Source of the DNA: Aliarcobacter cryaerophilus ATCC 43158
Lineage (GTDB): Bacteria > Campylobacterota > Campylobacteria > Campylobacterales > Arcobacteraceae
Length of the DNA stretch: 64,000 bases
Assembly (NCBI RefSeq): GCF_003660105.1
Contig: NZ_CP032823.1
Coordinates: 1,364,001 to 1,428,000, forward strand
Direction: 5' to 3'
Shown in pieces: positions 42,038 to 50,576 of the stretch. Both the position numbers and the translations under genes were made by a program. The notes below the pieces were generated by a model, which made no database searches, was not told where the DNA came from, and saw nothing but the letters and a program-made list of their open reading frames with translations. The first letter of the stretch is position 1; every line of letters begins with the position of its first letter.

Positions 42038-43495
42038 TTAAGGTCTAAAAACCTTTATATTTGTATATTTTCCTTCATCTTTTAAATATTGTCCGTGTAG
42101 TTGACTTAAAACACCTTTATCACAATATAATAGGTAAGTCTTTGAGTTATCTAATTTTTTAAACTCTTTTTTTAAATCATAAAATGGTATTTTTAAAACT
42201 TCACAAGAAGCTTCTAATATATCGTTACTTTGTCTTATATCAACTACTATTTCATTTTCACCAACAACATTTACAACTTCCAAAGTCCCAACTTCACAAA
42301 CATCATCTAATACCTCATCAATATTTTTGATTTTTGCATTTTTAATAGCTTCATCTAAAATAGTGTAATCAAACTTTTTTGACTCTTTTTCAACTCTATC
42401 ATAACTACCAGCAGTTACAGGATTTTGAGATATAACTCCACAATATTCAGGCATTGCTTCTGCAAATTTCTTCGTACCAATTTTTGTTGCAATATCAATA
42501 ATATCAGGCTTACTCATCATAGCTAGCGGTCTTAAAATCAAAATATCACTTACACTATCTATTAAACTTAAGTTTCTTAATGTTTGACTTGAAACTTGAG
42601 CAACGCTTTCACCTGTTATTAAAGCATCAATTTTCATATCTTTCGCAACTTGTTGAGCAGCCATTATCATAAGTCTTTTTAACATAACTCCCATATATGA
42701 GGGGCTAATATCTTTAAAAATTTGTCCTACAACATCTTCAAAAGGAATAGTAATAAAAGAGACTCTGTGAGTTGAAGCAAATTTATTCCACAAATACCAA
42801 GATACTTGTTTAACTCCAATTTCATGAGCAATTCCACCTAAATTAAAAAATATAAAGTGTGTCTTAAGCCCTCTTTTAATAGATAAATATGAAGCAACAG
42901 TTGAATCAAATCCACCTGACATCAAAGATAAAATCTCACCTTGACTACCAAGTGGAAAACCACCTAATCCAGTATATCTTTGTGTAATAATATTTAATTT
43001 ATTATGTTCTAACTCAAGTTTTATAGTAACTTCAGCATTTCTAAGATCAACACCTTTTGTTTTATTGTGTGCTAGCATATAGCCACCAACAGTTTGCTCA
43101 ATATCCATAGATTTAAAATCTTGAGTTCCAACTCTTTTTGCTCGTATTACAAATGTTTTATCAACTATTTCATTTGACATATATCTGTTTACTTCAACTT
43201 TTATCTTATCTAAGCTATCCATTTCGTTTATTTGTATAGCTTCTAAAACTTTATCTATTCCAGGAGTTTGTAAAAGTTTATCTTTTAAAACTGAAGAAAA
43301 TTCTAAAGGAGTAACTAGTTCAATTTTATCAAAAAACTTTTTTAAAACTATCTCATTTGAAATATCTTTTGAAAGTTTGTGTAGATTCATTAGAAGTTGA
43401 TTTAGCATCTGTTTTTTTGCTCTATCACCTTTTATCATAATTTCTGTAAAATATTTAACTATAAATTTTTGTGTTTTTATCTCTTTTTCTATCAT
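42038..43495 (-). CDS. thiI: tRNA 4-thiouridine synthase ThiI with rhodanese domain
   Basis: ThiI (485 residues) makes 4-thiouridine at position 8 of tRNA and can supply sulfur for thiamine. A ferredoxin-like/THUMP region covers about 1-170. The PP-loop adenylation domain starts with the LMSGGFDSTVASY motif near residue 190. A C-terminal rhodanese domain has the persulfide Cys in LLYCDKGVLSQ near residue 463. The long form with rhodanese is the one active in tRNA thiolation. It is convergent with xthA and leaves only a 17-base gap. Confidence 0.94.
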   Translation of the reverse strand: MIEKEIKTQKFIVKYFTEIMIKGDRAKKQMLNQLLMNLHKLSKDISNEIVLKKFFDKIELVTPLEFSSVLKDKLLQTPGIDKVLEAIQINEMDSLDKIKVEVNRYMSNEIVDKTFVIRAKRVGTQDFKSMDIEQTVGGYMLAHNKTKGVDLRNAEVTIKLELEHNKLNIITQRYTGLGGFPLGSQGEILSLMSGGFDSTVASYLSIKRGLKTHFIFFNLGGIAHEIGVKQVSWYLWNKFASTHRVSFITIPFEDVVGQIFKDISPSYMGVMLKRLMIMAAQQVAKDMKIDALITGESVAQVSSQTLRNLSLIDSVSDILILRPLAMMSKPDIIDIATKIGTKKFAEAMPEYCGVISQNPVTAGSYDRVEKESKKFDYTILDEAIKNAKIKNIDEVLDDVCEVGTLEVVNVVGENEIVVDIRQSNDILEASCEVLKIPFYDLKKEFKKLDNSKTYLLYCDKGVLSQLHGQYLKDEGKYTNIKVFRP

Positions 43496-43579
43496 TATTT
43501 GCTTACCTATATTTTTTTAAGTTGCGATTATACCATTTTTTGAGATAATACAGCTTTTACAATATTTAAAAGGCGAAAT

Positions 43580-43837
43580 ATGGCTTTAGAAACTTTAGAA
43601 GATTTAGCAAAAGAACTAAAAAATGAAGACAATAAAAATGTATATAAAATCTTTGATGATTTTGTAGAAAACTCAAATTTTAGTGCGGAAGAGCTAGAAC
43701 AAAAATTGGCAAAAGAATACGACTGTTTTAAATGTGATAGTTGTGAAAAATTTTATTGCTATGATGAGTATTCATTTTTTGATGAAGAGTGTGTTTACTG
43801 CTTTGATGGTGAGTGCGACGAGGAAGATGAGTTTTAA
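43580..43837 (+). CDS. Small Cys-rich acidic protein, possible zinc-binding
   Basis: This 85-residue protein has an acidic helical N-terminal half and, from residue 50, a Cys cluster CFKCDSCEKFYCYDEY followed by CVYCFDGEC, ending in an Asp/Glu-rich tail. Two spaced C-x2-C pairs suggest a zinc ribbon. No named family is recognised. The stop overlaps that of the convergent gene by four bases. The gene lies divergent from thiI across 84 bases and has an AAAGGCG ribosome-binding sequence. Confidence 0.65.
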   Translation: MALETLEDLAKELKNEDNKNVYKIFDDFVENSNFSAEELEQKLAKEYDCFKCDSCEKFYCYDEYSFFDEECVYCFDGECDEEDEF

Positions 43838-44322
43838 TCGTTAAACTCAGCTTCAAGCTCATCTTTTATAATCATAGCGTCTATTTGTCTTGATTTTACA
43901 TTTAATACTTTTGACTCTCCAAAACACTTAACCAAAATTTCATTATCTACTTTTTCTAGTGTAATTTCACCAGCCCCTTGAATCACAAAATCTGTAAAAA
44001 TTCTATTTGCAACTCTTTTAAAACTAAATTTCTTTGGGAAAATAATAAACTTTGAAGATGTAATAATATATCTAGATTCTGTCACAAAAGAACCTAAAAG
44101 TTTATCTCTTAAATCTTCTGTTGTTTTTCCTTGTATTAAATCGCATTTCAAATCTTCATGTAAAAGACAAATCCTATCACTATTTATTTTTACAAAACCA
44201 AACTCATTTGGTTTTACTTTCTCTTTATAAAATTTTTTAAAAACCTCAATATGGTCAAATGCGTTTGAAAAAACTATCAAACTCTTATTTGTCCTTGCAA
44301 ATTTAGCAAAATTACAAACCAT
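43834..44322 (-). CDS. Cytoplasmic protein of unknown function
   Basis: This 162-residue protein has no signal, membrane helix or recognised domain. It is a mixed alpha/beta sequence that begins NFAKFARTNKSLIVFSNAFDHIEVFKKF and has strands in the second half (YIITSSKFIIFPKKFSFKRV, IQGAGEITLEKVDNEILVKCFGES). It lies 12 bases after the antiporter gene on the same strand and is probably co-transcribed with it. Base use resembles the housekeeping neighbours, so it is likely an ordinary core gene. Confidence 0.6.
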   Translation of the reverse strand: MVCNFAKFARTNKSLIVFSNAFDHIEVFKKFYKEKVKPNEFGFVKINSDRICLLHEDLKCDLIQGKTTEDLRDKLLGSFVTESRYIITSSKFIIFPKKFSFKRVANRIFTDFVIQGAGEITLEKVDNEILVKCFGESKVLNVKSRQIDAMIIKDELEAEFND

Positions 44323-44334
44323 TTTTTATTATCC

Positions 44335-45594
44335 TTATAAAAATATAAAACATAAACTAGAAATTATTGTAGGAATTAATGCTCCTAAAAATAAAAATCT
44401 AGGGTCAATAGAGTTATCTTGAAAATGACTTTTTAGTATTGCAGCACCTGCTGGATTTGGTGCATTTGCTATAATAGTCAATCCCCCACCAGTAACAGCT
44501 CCGGCAACTAAATAATACTTAAACTCATCACTTAATCCTTCAACTAAAGAACCTAAATAAGTAATAGCAGCATTATCAGTAAATGCTCCTAATGTTATTG
44601 CTCCTAAAAATGCTTCTGGGTTACTCAAATTTGATATAATATCTTTTAGCCACCACTCTTGCTGACCACCTAATATTACCAAACCACCCAAAAAGAATGC
44701 AACCAAAAGACCCTCCCTCAGCATCAATCTATCTTGATATTGTTGATAAGCATATGTAACTCCCAAGAATAACAAGAATATACTCATAAAAAATGCTGGA
44801 TAATGTCCAAAATATACCACTAAAAAAAGAAATATAAAGTGAACTAGAATTATAGCAAAAGGTATCTTTTCTCTATCACTAACTGTTGTTCTTATATTAA
44901 TATTTGAAAGTTCTTTATAAAACAGAACTATAATCAAAATTGTATTAATAAAAGTAATAATAATTGCCTTCCAACCAAAAGTTGTAAACATAAAAATTGT
45001 GTCCCACTCCCAAGTTTTTGCAACCATTAAAATAGGAGGTGCTGCAAAATTTGTCAAAGTTCCTCCAACAGATATATTTACAAATAAAGCTCCCAAAGTT
45101 ATATATTTTAATTTATTTGAAATACCTTGTGAAAATAGTTTATCACTTAAAATTAATGCTGCTAAAGTCATAGCAGCTGGTTCTGTAATCAATGAACCCA
45201 AAAGTGGAACTAAACACATTACAACAAAATAAAATGAAGTAGCTCCTTTGAGTGGCAAAATATTTGATACTCTTTTTACTAAAAATAAGACTGTATTTAA
45301 AATAGGTCTAGTTGCTGCAATAACCATAATTACGAATACAAACATCGTCTCTTCATAATTTCTGTTATTTACATAGTCCATTGTCTCTTCTTTTCCCAAA
45401 AATATAAACATAAATAAAACTAAAATCATAGCCCAAATACCAAATACAACCTCAATCTCTCCAAGAAGATGGAAAAGTCCAGAATGTTTTTCGCTTCTGT
45501 GTGCTAAATGTTCAAAATATTTAACTGAAAAAATATGAATAATTGCTAATGCAAAGATAGTAACAGCGATAATTTGCAGTGTTGATGGTGACAT
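44335..45594 (-). CDS. Putative Na+/H+ antiporter-type membrane protein
   Basis: The 419 residues carry about eleven to twelve membrane helices. The arrangement fits the ion-transporter superfamily members annotated as putative Na+/H+ antiporters (the former DUF1504 group): an N-terminal HLLGEIEVVFGIWAMI segment, LGSLITEPAAMTLAALIL in the middle, GTLTNFAAPPILM, and a C-terminal GAFTDNAAITYLG and NAPNPAGAAIL. The TEPA, NFAAP and DNAA stretches are the likely ion path. Transported ions are inferred from the family name only. It is the first gene of a two-gene unit. Confidence 0.75.
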   Translation of the reverse strand: MSPSTLQIIAVTIFALAIIHIFSVKYFEHLAHRSEKHSGLFHLLGEIEVVFGIWAMILVLFMFIFLGKEETMDYVNNRNYEETMFVFVIMVIAATRPILNTVLFLVKRVSNILPLKGATSFYFVVMCLVPLLGSLITEPAAMTLAALILSDKLFSQGISNKLKYITLGALFVNISVGGTLTNFAAPPILMVAKTWEWDTIFMFTTFGWKAIIITFINTILIIVLFYKELSNINIRTTVSDREKIPFAIILVHFIFLFLVVYFGHYPAFFMSIFLLFLGVTYAYQQYQDRLMLREGLLVAFFLGGLVILGGQQEWWLKDIISNLSNPEAFLGAITLGAFTDNAAITYLGSLVEGLSDEFKYYLVAGAVTGGGLTIIANAPNPAGAAILKSHFQDNSIDPRFLFLGALIPTIISSLCFIFL

Positions 45595-45670
45595 ATTTTT
45601 ATCCTTAAAGCAAATTTTGTCCGATTTTACAAAAAAATTATTAATAGTAATTAAACAAAATATATATTTT

Positions 45671-46311
45671 TTATCTTTTTCTAAAATTTAAACTTTTTAG
45701 TAAATCACTTTTAGATATAAATTCATTATCATTTATATCAGCAATTGTTCTTGCTACTTTTAAAACTTTATTTATACTTCTAAATGATAAAGAGTAATTT
45801 ACTCTAGCTTTTTCAAGTATATCAGAACTCTCGTTATCTAAAATACAATACTTTTTTATATCTTTATCACTTAGTTTTCCATTTAACTCTTTTTGTCCTC
45901 TATTTTTTTGTCTTATAAAAGCTTTTATTACACTTTCATGAAGTTCTTTTGAGCTTACGATATTTTTATTATCGCTAAAACTATCATTCATCACTACATA
46001 TAAATCAATCCTATCTAAAAATGGTTCACTAAGACGATTTTTATATCTTTGTACTTCAAAATCACTACATCTACACTCTTTCATACTTGAAAGTTTATTT
46101 CCACAAGGACAAGGATTCATGGCACTTACAAATATGAATTTTGTCTCATATAATATCTTACTATTTACTCTTGATATTAATATCTTATTATCCTCAAGTG
46201 GTTCTCGTAAAGCTTCTAAAATATTGCTAGGGAAATGCGGTAACTCATCAAAAAATAGAACTCCGTGATTACTCAAAGCAACTTCTCCCATTTTTGCATT
46301 TGAACTTCCTT
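45671..46311 (-). pseudogene. comM: 3' part of comM (yifB), cut off by the Tn7-like element
   Basis: This is the C-terminal half of the magnesium-chelatase-like AAA+ protein ComM/YifB, a DNA branch-migration helicase in natural transformation. It starts within the GGG-SSNAKMGE segment and includes Walker-B-like GVLFFDELPHF, the AMNPCPCG Cys motif, CRCSDFEVQRYKNRLSEPFLDRID and the C-terminal RSINKVLKVARTIADI helix. The codons before the internal ATG at 46291 (GSSNAK) are still in frame up to the transposon edge. The 5' part is at 61440-62316; joining the two at the duplicated AGGAA restores one continuous frame. Confidence 0.95.
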
Positions 46312-46447
46312 GTAATTCTCAACAATAATTGCGAATATAACTATTGATATGTATTCTTTTAATCTTAACTTATTTATTAAAAGTTGCGAATAAATTACTA
46401 AATATTGCTACTAAATTTATTTACTCAAAAATAAATGCGAGTAGATT
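46312..46447 (+). repeat. tnsA-proximal transposon end with TnsB-type sites
   Basis: The terminal TGTAATTCTCAACAATAA is followed by repeats around TTGCGAATA at 46330-46338 and 46385-46393 and a weaker AATGCGAGTA at 46435-46444. The first copy begins 18 bases from the end, the same spacing as at the other end. These are candidate TnsB-binding sites. Confidence 0.8.
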
Positions 46448-46480
46448 TTAAAATAAAAAGATTATCAAGAAATTAATATT

Positions 46481-46558
46481 ATGACTGGTAAATTTCAAGA
46501 TTATCCTCTTGAAGGTTGGTCTCAAGATAAAATCAATGAACATTTGAGCAAAAAATAA
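46481..46558 (+). CDS. Possible 25-residue microprotein
   Basis: An ATG-started frame of 25 codons (MTGKFQDYPLEGWSQDKINE then HLSKK) uses a balanced mix of residues unlike the surrounding AT-driven frames. No good ribosome-binding site is seen, and it could be the tail of a lost gene. Confidence 0.2.
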   Translation: MTGKFQDYPLEGWSQDKINEHLSKK

Positions 46559-46587
46559 CTTTAATATAAAGATAAATTAAAAAATAT

Positions 46588-46646
46588 TGACAAAATAAAT
46601 ATAAGAGTGTAGAATCCTATTAGCAATTAACACTATTAAGTGCTAA
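46588..46646 (+). promoter_or_regulatory. Promoter with a CIRCE-like (HrcA) operator
   Basis: TTGACA (46588-46593) and TAGAAT (46610-46615) are 16 bases apart. Directly after follows TTAGCAATT-N9-AAGTGCTAA (46620-46646). The CIRCE consensus is TTAGCACTC-N9-GAGTGCTAA; the left arm matches 7 of 9 and the right arm 8 of 9, with exact spacing. The heat-shock repressor HrcA binds such sites, usually in front of groESL or hrcA-grpE-dnaK. Here the next gene is the 80-residue protein at 46866. Confidence 0.72.
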
Positions 46647-46865
46647 TTGTAATGTTTTATTTTAAAGACTTGGCGGTTAAAAAATAAAACTTTTAAAAAA
46701 AGGTTTTACTTTAATAAAGTAATTATTGGTTTTGCTATGCAATTAACAGACTACAATAACGTATTAAAATATTTTTTAATTATAGTTGATTAAATCTTTT
46801 TTTATTCTTTAAATGAAAATAATTTATTACAAATTGTAGCAATTCATATATAAAGGATAAGAAAT

Positions 46866-47108
46866 ATGAACAAAAAACAATCTTCTCAACAAATGGCTTC
46901 TACTGCATCTCAAGTTTTAAGAGACAAAAATTCTTCTGCAATTCAAAAAGAATTAGCAGGATCTGTGCTTTCTCAATATAGTTCTAATAAACAAACGGGC
47001 GCTCAAATGGAAACAACAGCATCAAAAGTTTTAACAAGCGATAAGTATAATGACCTAACAAAAGGGTTAGCAGGATCTGTGCTTTCTCAAGCAAATAAAG
47101 AACGATAA
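46866..47108 (+). CDS. 80-residue internally duplicated protein of unknown function
   Basis: The protein consists of two similar halves: QMASTASQVLRDKNSSAIQK-ELAGSVLSQ and QMETTASKVLTSDKYNDLTK-GLAGSVLSQ. Short Ala/Ser/Lys proteins with this A-S-K-VL...LAGSxLSQ duplication are familiar to me from mobile elements and defence islands in many bacteria, without known function. It is soluble and has a good ribosome-binding site (AAAGGATAAG). It precedes tnsA by 52 bases and lies over 200 bases downstream of the CIRCE-like promoter, which may drive it. Confidence 0.7.
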   Translation: MNKKQSSQQMASTASQVLRDKNSSAIQKELAGSVLSQYSSNKQTGAQMETTASKVLTSDKYNDLTKGLAGSVLSQANKER

Positions 47109-47160
47109 TAAATATAATATACACACTTTTAAAGTGTGTATATTTATAAAAAGGTCTAAA

Positions 47161-47799
47161 ATGCCTATACGTAAAATACCTAAAAATTATAGAAGCGTTA
47201 CTGGTACTTTCCCAAGTTATAAGAATAAACGTAATATCTTTTATGAATCTCTTCTTGAAAGAGATTTTTATTTATTGTTAGAATTTAATTATGATGTAAT
47301 TTCTTATGAAGAACAACCTTTTAGAATTTATTATCAAAGATCCAAATCTACTTATAGATATACTCCAGATGTTTTAGTTCACTACAATTCAGAATTAAAT
47401 CTATTACCATGTGTATTTGAGATCAAAATGAGTGATGAAATTAAAGAAAAAAAAGTATTTTTTGAAGAAAAGTTTAATCAAATTGAAAAATATATAAATA
47501 TAAATGACTTAGATTTTAGAATCTTTACAGAACTTGATATAGATAAAATTTATTTAGAAAATGCAATGTTTCTTTATAGATATAAAGATTTAAATAATAA
47601 AACTATTTCAAAAAATATTTTAGAAAAAATGAAACTTTTTCAAGAAATATCAGTAAATGATTTATTACAACATTTTTCATCAAATAAATTTGAACAAATG
47701 GAAATACTACCATATATTTGGCAACTAATTTTTTTAAATAAAATTGTTATAGATATGTATATTAAGATAACAAATAGTTCTGTTATAAAGGCTAAATAG
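47161..47799 (+). CDS. tnsA: Transposase endonuclease subunit TnsA
   Basis: TnsA (212 residues) cuts the 5' ends of the transposon and, with TnsB, makes Tn7 transposition cut-and-paste. The N-terminal nuclease domain has a restriction-enzyme-like site: Glu33 in SLLERDF, Asp70 in RYTPDV and Lys89 in VFEIK. The C-terminal 90 residues form the winged-helix part that contacts TnsC. The ATG at 47161, preceded by AAAAAGGTC, gives the normal family start; a reading from 47134 adds nine residues without support. The tnsB start follows the stop directly. All catalytic residues are present. Confidence 0.9.
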   Translation: MPIRKIPKNYRSVTGTFPSYKNKRNIFYESLLERDFYLLLEFNYDVISYEEQPFRIYYQRSKSTYRYTPDVLVHYNSELNLLPCVFEIKMSDEIKEKKVFFEEKFNQIEKYININDLDFRIFTELDIDKIYLENAMFLYRYKDLNNKTISKNILEKMKLFQEISVNDLLQHFSSNKFEQMEILPYIWQLIFLNKIVIDMYIKITNSSVIKAK

Positions 47800-49674
47800 A
47801 TGGAAAAAATAAGTTTAAATATTGGTTCAAAAATTTTTGTGAATAATCAAGAATATGAAATAAAAAAACAAATAGATTTAAAAACTATTTTAGGTTTAAA
47901 TTTATTGACAAGTAAATTAGAAAATATCTCAATAAATCATATTAAAAATGAAAAACCATCATCTAAATTGATAATAAATGAAGATATACCAGAAGAACAT
48001 TGGATTGAAGCAAAAAATAGACTAGAAATCATTACACCTCTTCTTTCAAGAAAAACCACAAAAAATGAAATAGAAGATATTGCAAATAAAAATAATTTAC
48101 ATATTAGTACAATTTACAGATGGATTGTTCAATATAAAGAAAATCCTCTTTTAAGTTCACTTTTACCAAAACATTTATCAAAAGGGGGAAAAGGAATTCT
48201 AAGAACAAATGAAGAAACAGAATTAATTATTCAAAAATCAATTAATGACTTATATTTATCTCAACAAAAGTTTTCAGCTAGAAAAGTCTATTTTGATATA
48301 GTAAGAAAATGTAAAAATGCAAGAATTACTCCTCCTAGTGAAAATACTGTTAGAAGTAGAATAGCTAAAATTGAAGAAAAGAAAAAAATAAAATATAGAG
48401 AAAGTGCAATGCTTGCTGATAGAAAATATAGAAACACAGATGGTATGTTTCCAGAAGGTAAATATCCACTTGATTTTATTCAAATTGACCATACTCCTAT
48501 GGATATTGATATAGTTGATGAAATATATAGAAGGTCTATTGGAAGACCTTATTTAACTTTAGCAATTGATGTCTATAGTAGAATGATTACAGGCTTCTAC
48601 ATAAGTTTAGATGAGCCCAGCTATTTCTCTGTTAGCCAATGTATAAGCCAATCAATACTTACAAAGGAGAAATACTTAAGAGAAATAGGAATTGAGGGAA
48701 AATGGTATATTTATGGAATTCCAAGAGCTTTAGGAATAGATAATGCTCAAGAATTTCGTTCGAAAGATTTACAAAGAGTTTGTGAAGAATATGGAATAAC
48801 TATCTCATGGAGACCTGTTGCAAGACCCCAATTTGGCGGGCATATAGAGAGAATGATCGGTACAGCAATGAATGAAATACATACTCTTCCAGGTTCTTTA
48901 TTTTCATCTATACAAAAAAGAGGAGAATATGATTCTGAAAAAAAATCAATTTTTACACTAAAGGAATTAGAAAAGTGGTTTGCAAATTATATAATCAATC
49001 AATATCACAAACATATTCATTCAGCAATAAGAATGACTCCTGAAAAAAAATATGAATTAGGAATATTTGGAGATGATGATAATCCAGGCAGAGGTTTACC
49101 TGAGAAAATTTCTAATGAAGATTATTTTAAAATATCTCTACTTCCTACAATAGAAAGAACAATACAACAGTTTGGTGTAAAAATTGATAATATTGTTTAC
49201 TATTCTGATATTTTAAGACGTTGGATTAAAGCAAAAGATAAAGACAATAAAGCTAAAAAATTTTTGTTTAAAAGAGACCCTAGAGATATAAGTGTTATTT
49301 GGTTTTATGACCCTACAATTAAGAATTATTTTGAAGTTCATTACAGAAATATTTCTTATCCACCTATTTCCATTTGGGATTTAAGAAATATCAGAAAATA
49401 TTTAGATGATAAACATCAAAAAGACTATGATGAAACTGTATTATTTAAAACTTACTATAAATTACAAGAAATTCAAAAAGAAGCTGCTAAAAAGACAAAA
49501 ACTGTAAGAAGAGAACAAGAAGCAAAAGAAATTAGAAAAAATAGAAAAGAATTTGATGATATAAAAATAAAATCAACAAAAAATATTTCAATAGAAAGCA
49601 ATACAAACAATGAGACTTCTACTTTTAATGATTTATTTAAAGATATTAAACCTTTTGATGAGATTGAAATATGA
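47800..49674 (+). CDS. tnsB: DDE transposase TnsB
   Basis: TnsB (624 residues) recognises the end repeats and joins the 3' ends to the target. After two helix-turn-helix regions (about 70-190) the RNase-H-like core carries Asp230 in DFIQIDHTPMDI, Asp314 in GIDNAQEF and Glu350 in FGGHIERM, the DDE triad with family spacing. A beta-barrel domain and a Lys/Glu-rich C-terminal tail, the part that contacts TnsC, follow. It starts directly after tnsA and overlaps tnsC by four bases, so tnsABC and tniQ form one operon. Confidence 0.95.
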   Translation: MEKISLNIGSKIFVNNQEYEIKKQIDLKTILGLNLLTSKLENISINHIKNEKPSSKLIINEDIPEEHWIEAKNRLEIITPLLSRKTTKNEIEDIANKNNLHISTIYRWIVQYKENPLLSSLLPKHLSKGGKGILRTNEETELIIQKSINDLYLSQQKFSARKVYFDIVRKCKNARITPPSENTVRSRIAKIEEKKKIKYRESAMLADRKYRNTDGMFPEGKYPLDFIQIDHTPMDIDIVDEIYRRSIGRPYLTLAIDVYSRMITGFYISLDEPSYFSVSQCISQSILTKEKYLREIGIEGKWYIYGIPRALGIDNAQEFRSKDLQRVCEEYGITISWRPVARPQFGGHIERMIGTAMNEIHTLPGSLFSSIQKRGEYDSEKKSIFTLKELEKWFANYIINQYHKHIHSAIRMTPEKKYELGIFGDDDNPGRGLPEKISNEDYFKISLLPTIERTIQQFGVKIDNIVYYSDILRRWIKAKDKDNKAKKFLFKRDPRDISVIWFYDPTIKNYFEVHYRNISYPPISIWDLRNIRKYLDDKHQKDYDETVLFKTYYKLQEIQKEAAKKTKTVRREQEAKEIRKNRKEFDDIKIKSTKNISIESNTNNETSTFNDLFKDIKPFDEIEI

Positions 49675-50576
49675 AAAATAATGAACATTTAGATAATTTA
49701 CTTCCAATTGTTAGAGAAAAATTAAATTTATCAAATGAAGATAGAAAAGAATTCATTCTAGAAGAAAAATGGATAACTTATCCTAATGCAAAAGAAATCT
49801 TAGAAAAATTAGAATTTTTGTATAGTCATCCAAAAAAAAGTAGAATGCCATGCATGTTAATAGTGGGAGCAACAAACAATGGGAAAACATCTATTATTAA
49901 TAAATTTATAAAAAACCATCCTCCTTATGAAAATGAAGAAGAAACAATAACTCCTGTTTTATGTATTGTTGCACCTGAAACTGGTTCTATAAGTGATTTT
50001 TTTAGCAAAATATTGCAAAACCTTTGTGTTCCTTATAGAAATGGTGATAAAATAAATAAGAAAAGAGAATTAATTGATCACTATTTTAAAATATGTGATA
50101 TAAAAATTCTAATAGTCGATGAAATTCATAATATACTTGTTGGTGCTGTTTCAAAACAAAAAGCCTTTATGAATTCTTTAAAAAATTTGAGTACTGAACT
50201 TCAAATACCGATAGTAATAGTTGGTATTCCAGATGCTTTACACGCTACAAATACAGATGAACAAATAAATAATAGGTTTAAACCAATTGCTCTTAAAAAA
50301 TGGCAATTTGATAGAAATTATTTATCTTTGTTAGCAAGTTTAGAAAAAACATTACCATTAAAAAATGCTTCTAATATTTATTCAAATAAAGAATTAGCTG
50401 AATATGTTTTTGATACAAGCGAAGGTTATATAGGTGAAATTATTGAATTAATTACTCAAGCTTCCTTATATTCAATTGACAATCACATTGAAAAAATTGA
50501 TATAAAATCTCTAAAAAACTCCGGTTTTACGAAACCATCTCTTAGAAAACATATAAATAATATTTTAGATCTATGA
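49671..50576 (+). CDS. tnsC: AAA+ target-selection ATPase TnsC (TniB-like)
   Basis: TnsC (301 residues) couples target recognition to the transposase and forms ATP-dependent filaments on DNA. Walker A is GATNNGKT (residues 66-73), Walker B is ILIVDE (Asp150-Glu151), with sensor motif VIVGIPDA and an arginine in NNRFKP. The protein is shorter than Tn7 TnsC (about 555 residues) and lacks its N- and C-terminal extensions, resembling TniB and the TnsC of other compact Tn7 relatives. It overlaps tnsB and tniQ by four bases each. Confidence 0.9.
   Translation: MKNNEHLDNLLPIVREKLNLSNEDRKEFILEEKWITYPNAKEILEKLEFLYSHPKKSRMPCMLIVGATNNGKTSIINKFIKNHPPYENEEETITPVLCIVAPETGSISDFFSKILQNLCVPYRNGDKINKKRELIDHYFKICDIKILIVDEIHNILVGAVSKQKAFMNSLKNLSTELQIPIVIVGIPDALHATNTDEQINNRFKPIALKKWQFDRNYLSLLASLEKTLPLKNASNIYSNKELAEYVFDTSEGYIGEIIELITQASLYSIDNHIEKIDIKSLKNSGFTKPSLRKHINNILDL

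Larger units (their letters stand above)
46312..46865. other. 554-bp non-coding end region of the transposon
   Basis: Apart from the end repeats, a 25-codon open frame and the CIRCE-like promoter listed separately, this stretch has two further hairpins: GTTTTATTTT paired with AAAAATAAAAC around 46655-46690, and ACTTTAATAAAGT around 46710. The second half (46650-46860) would be an untranslated leader of over 200 bases for the 80-residue protein. Confidence 0.5.
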
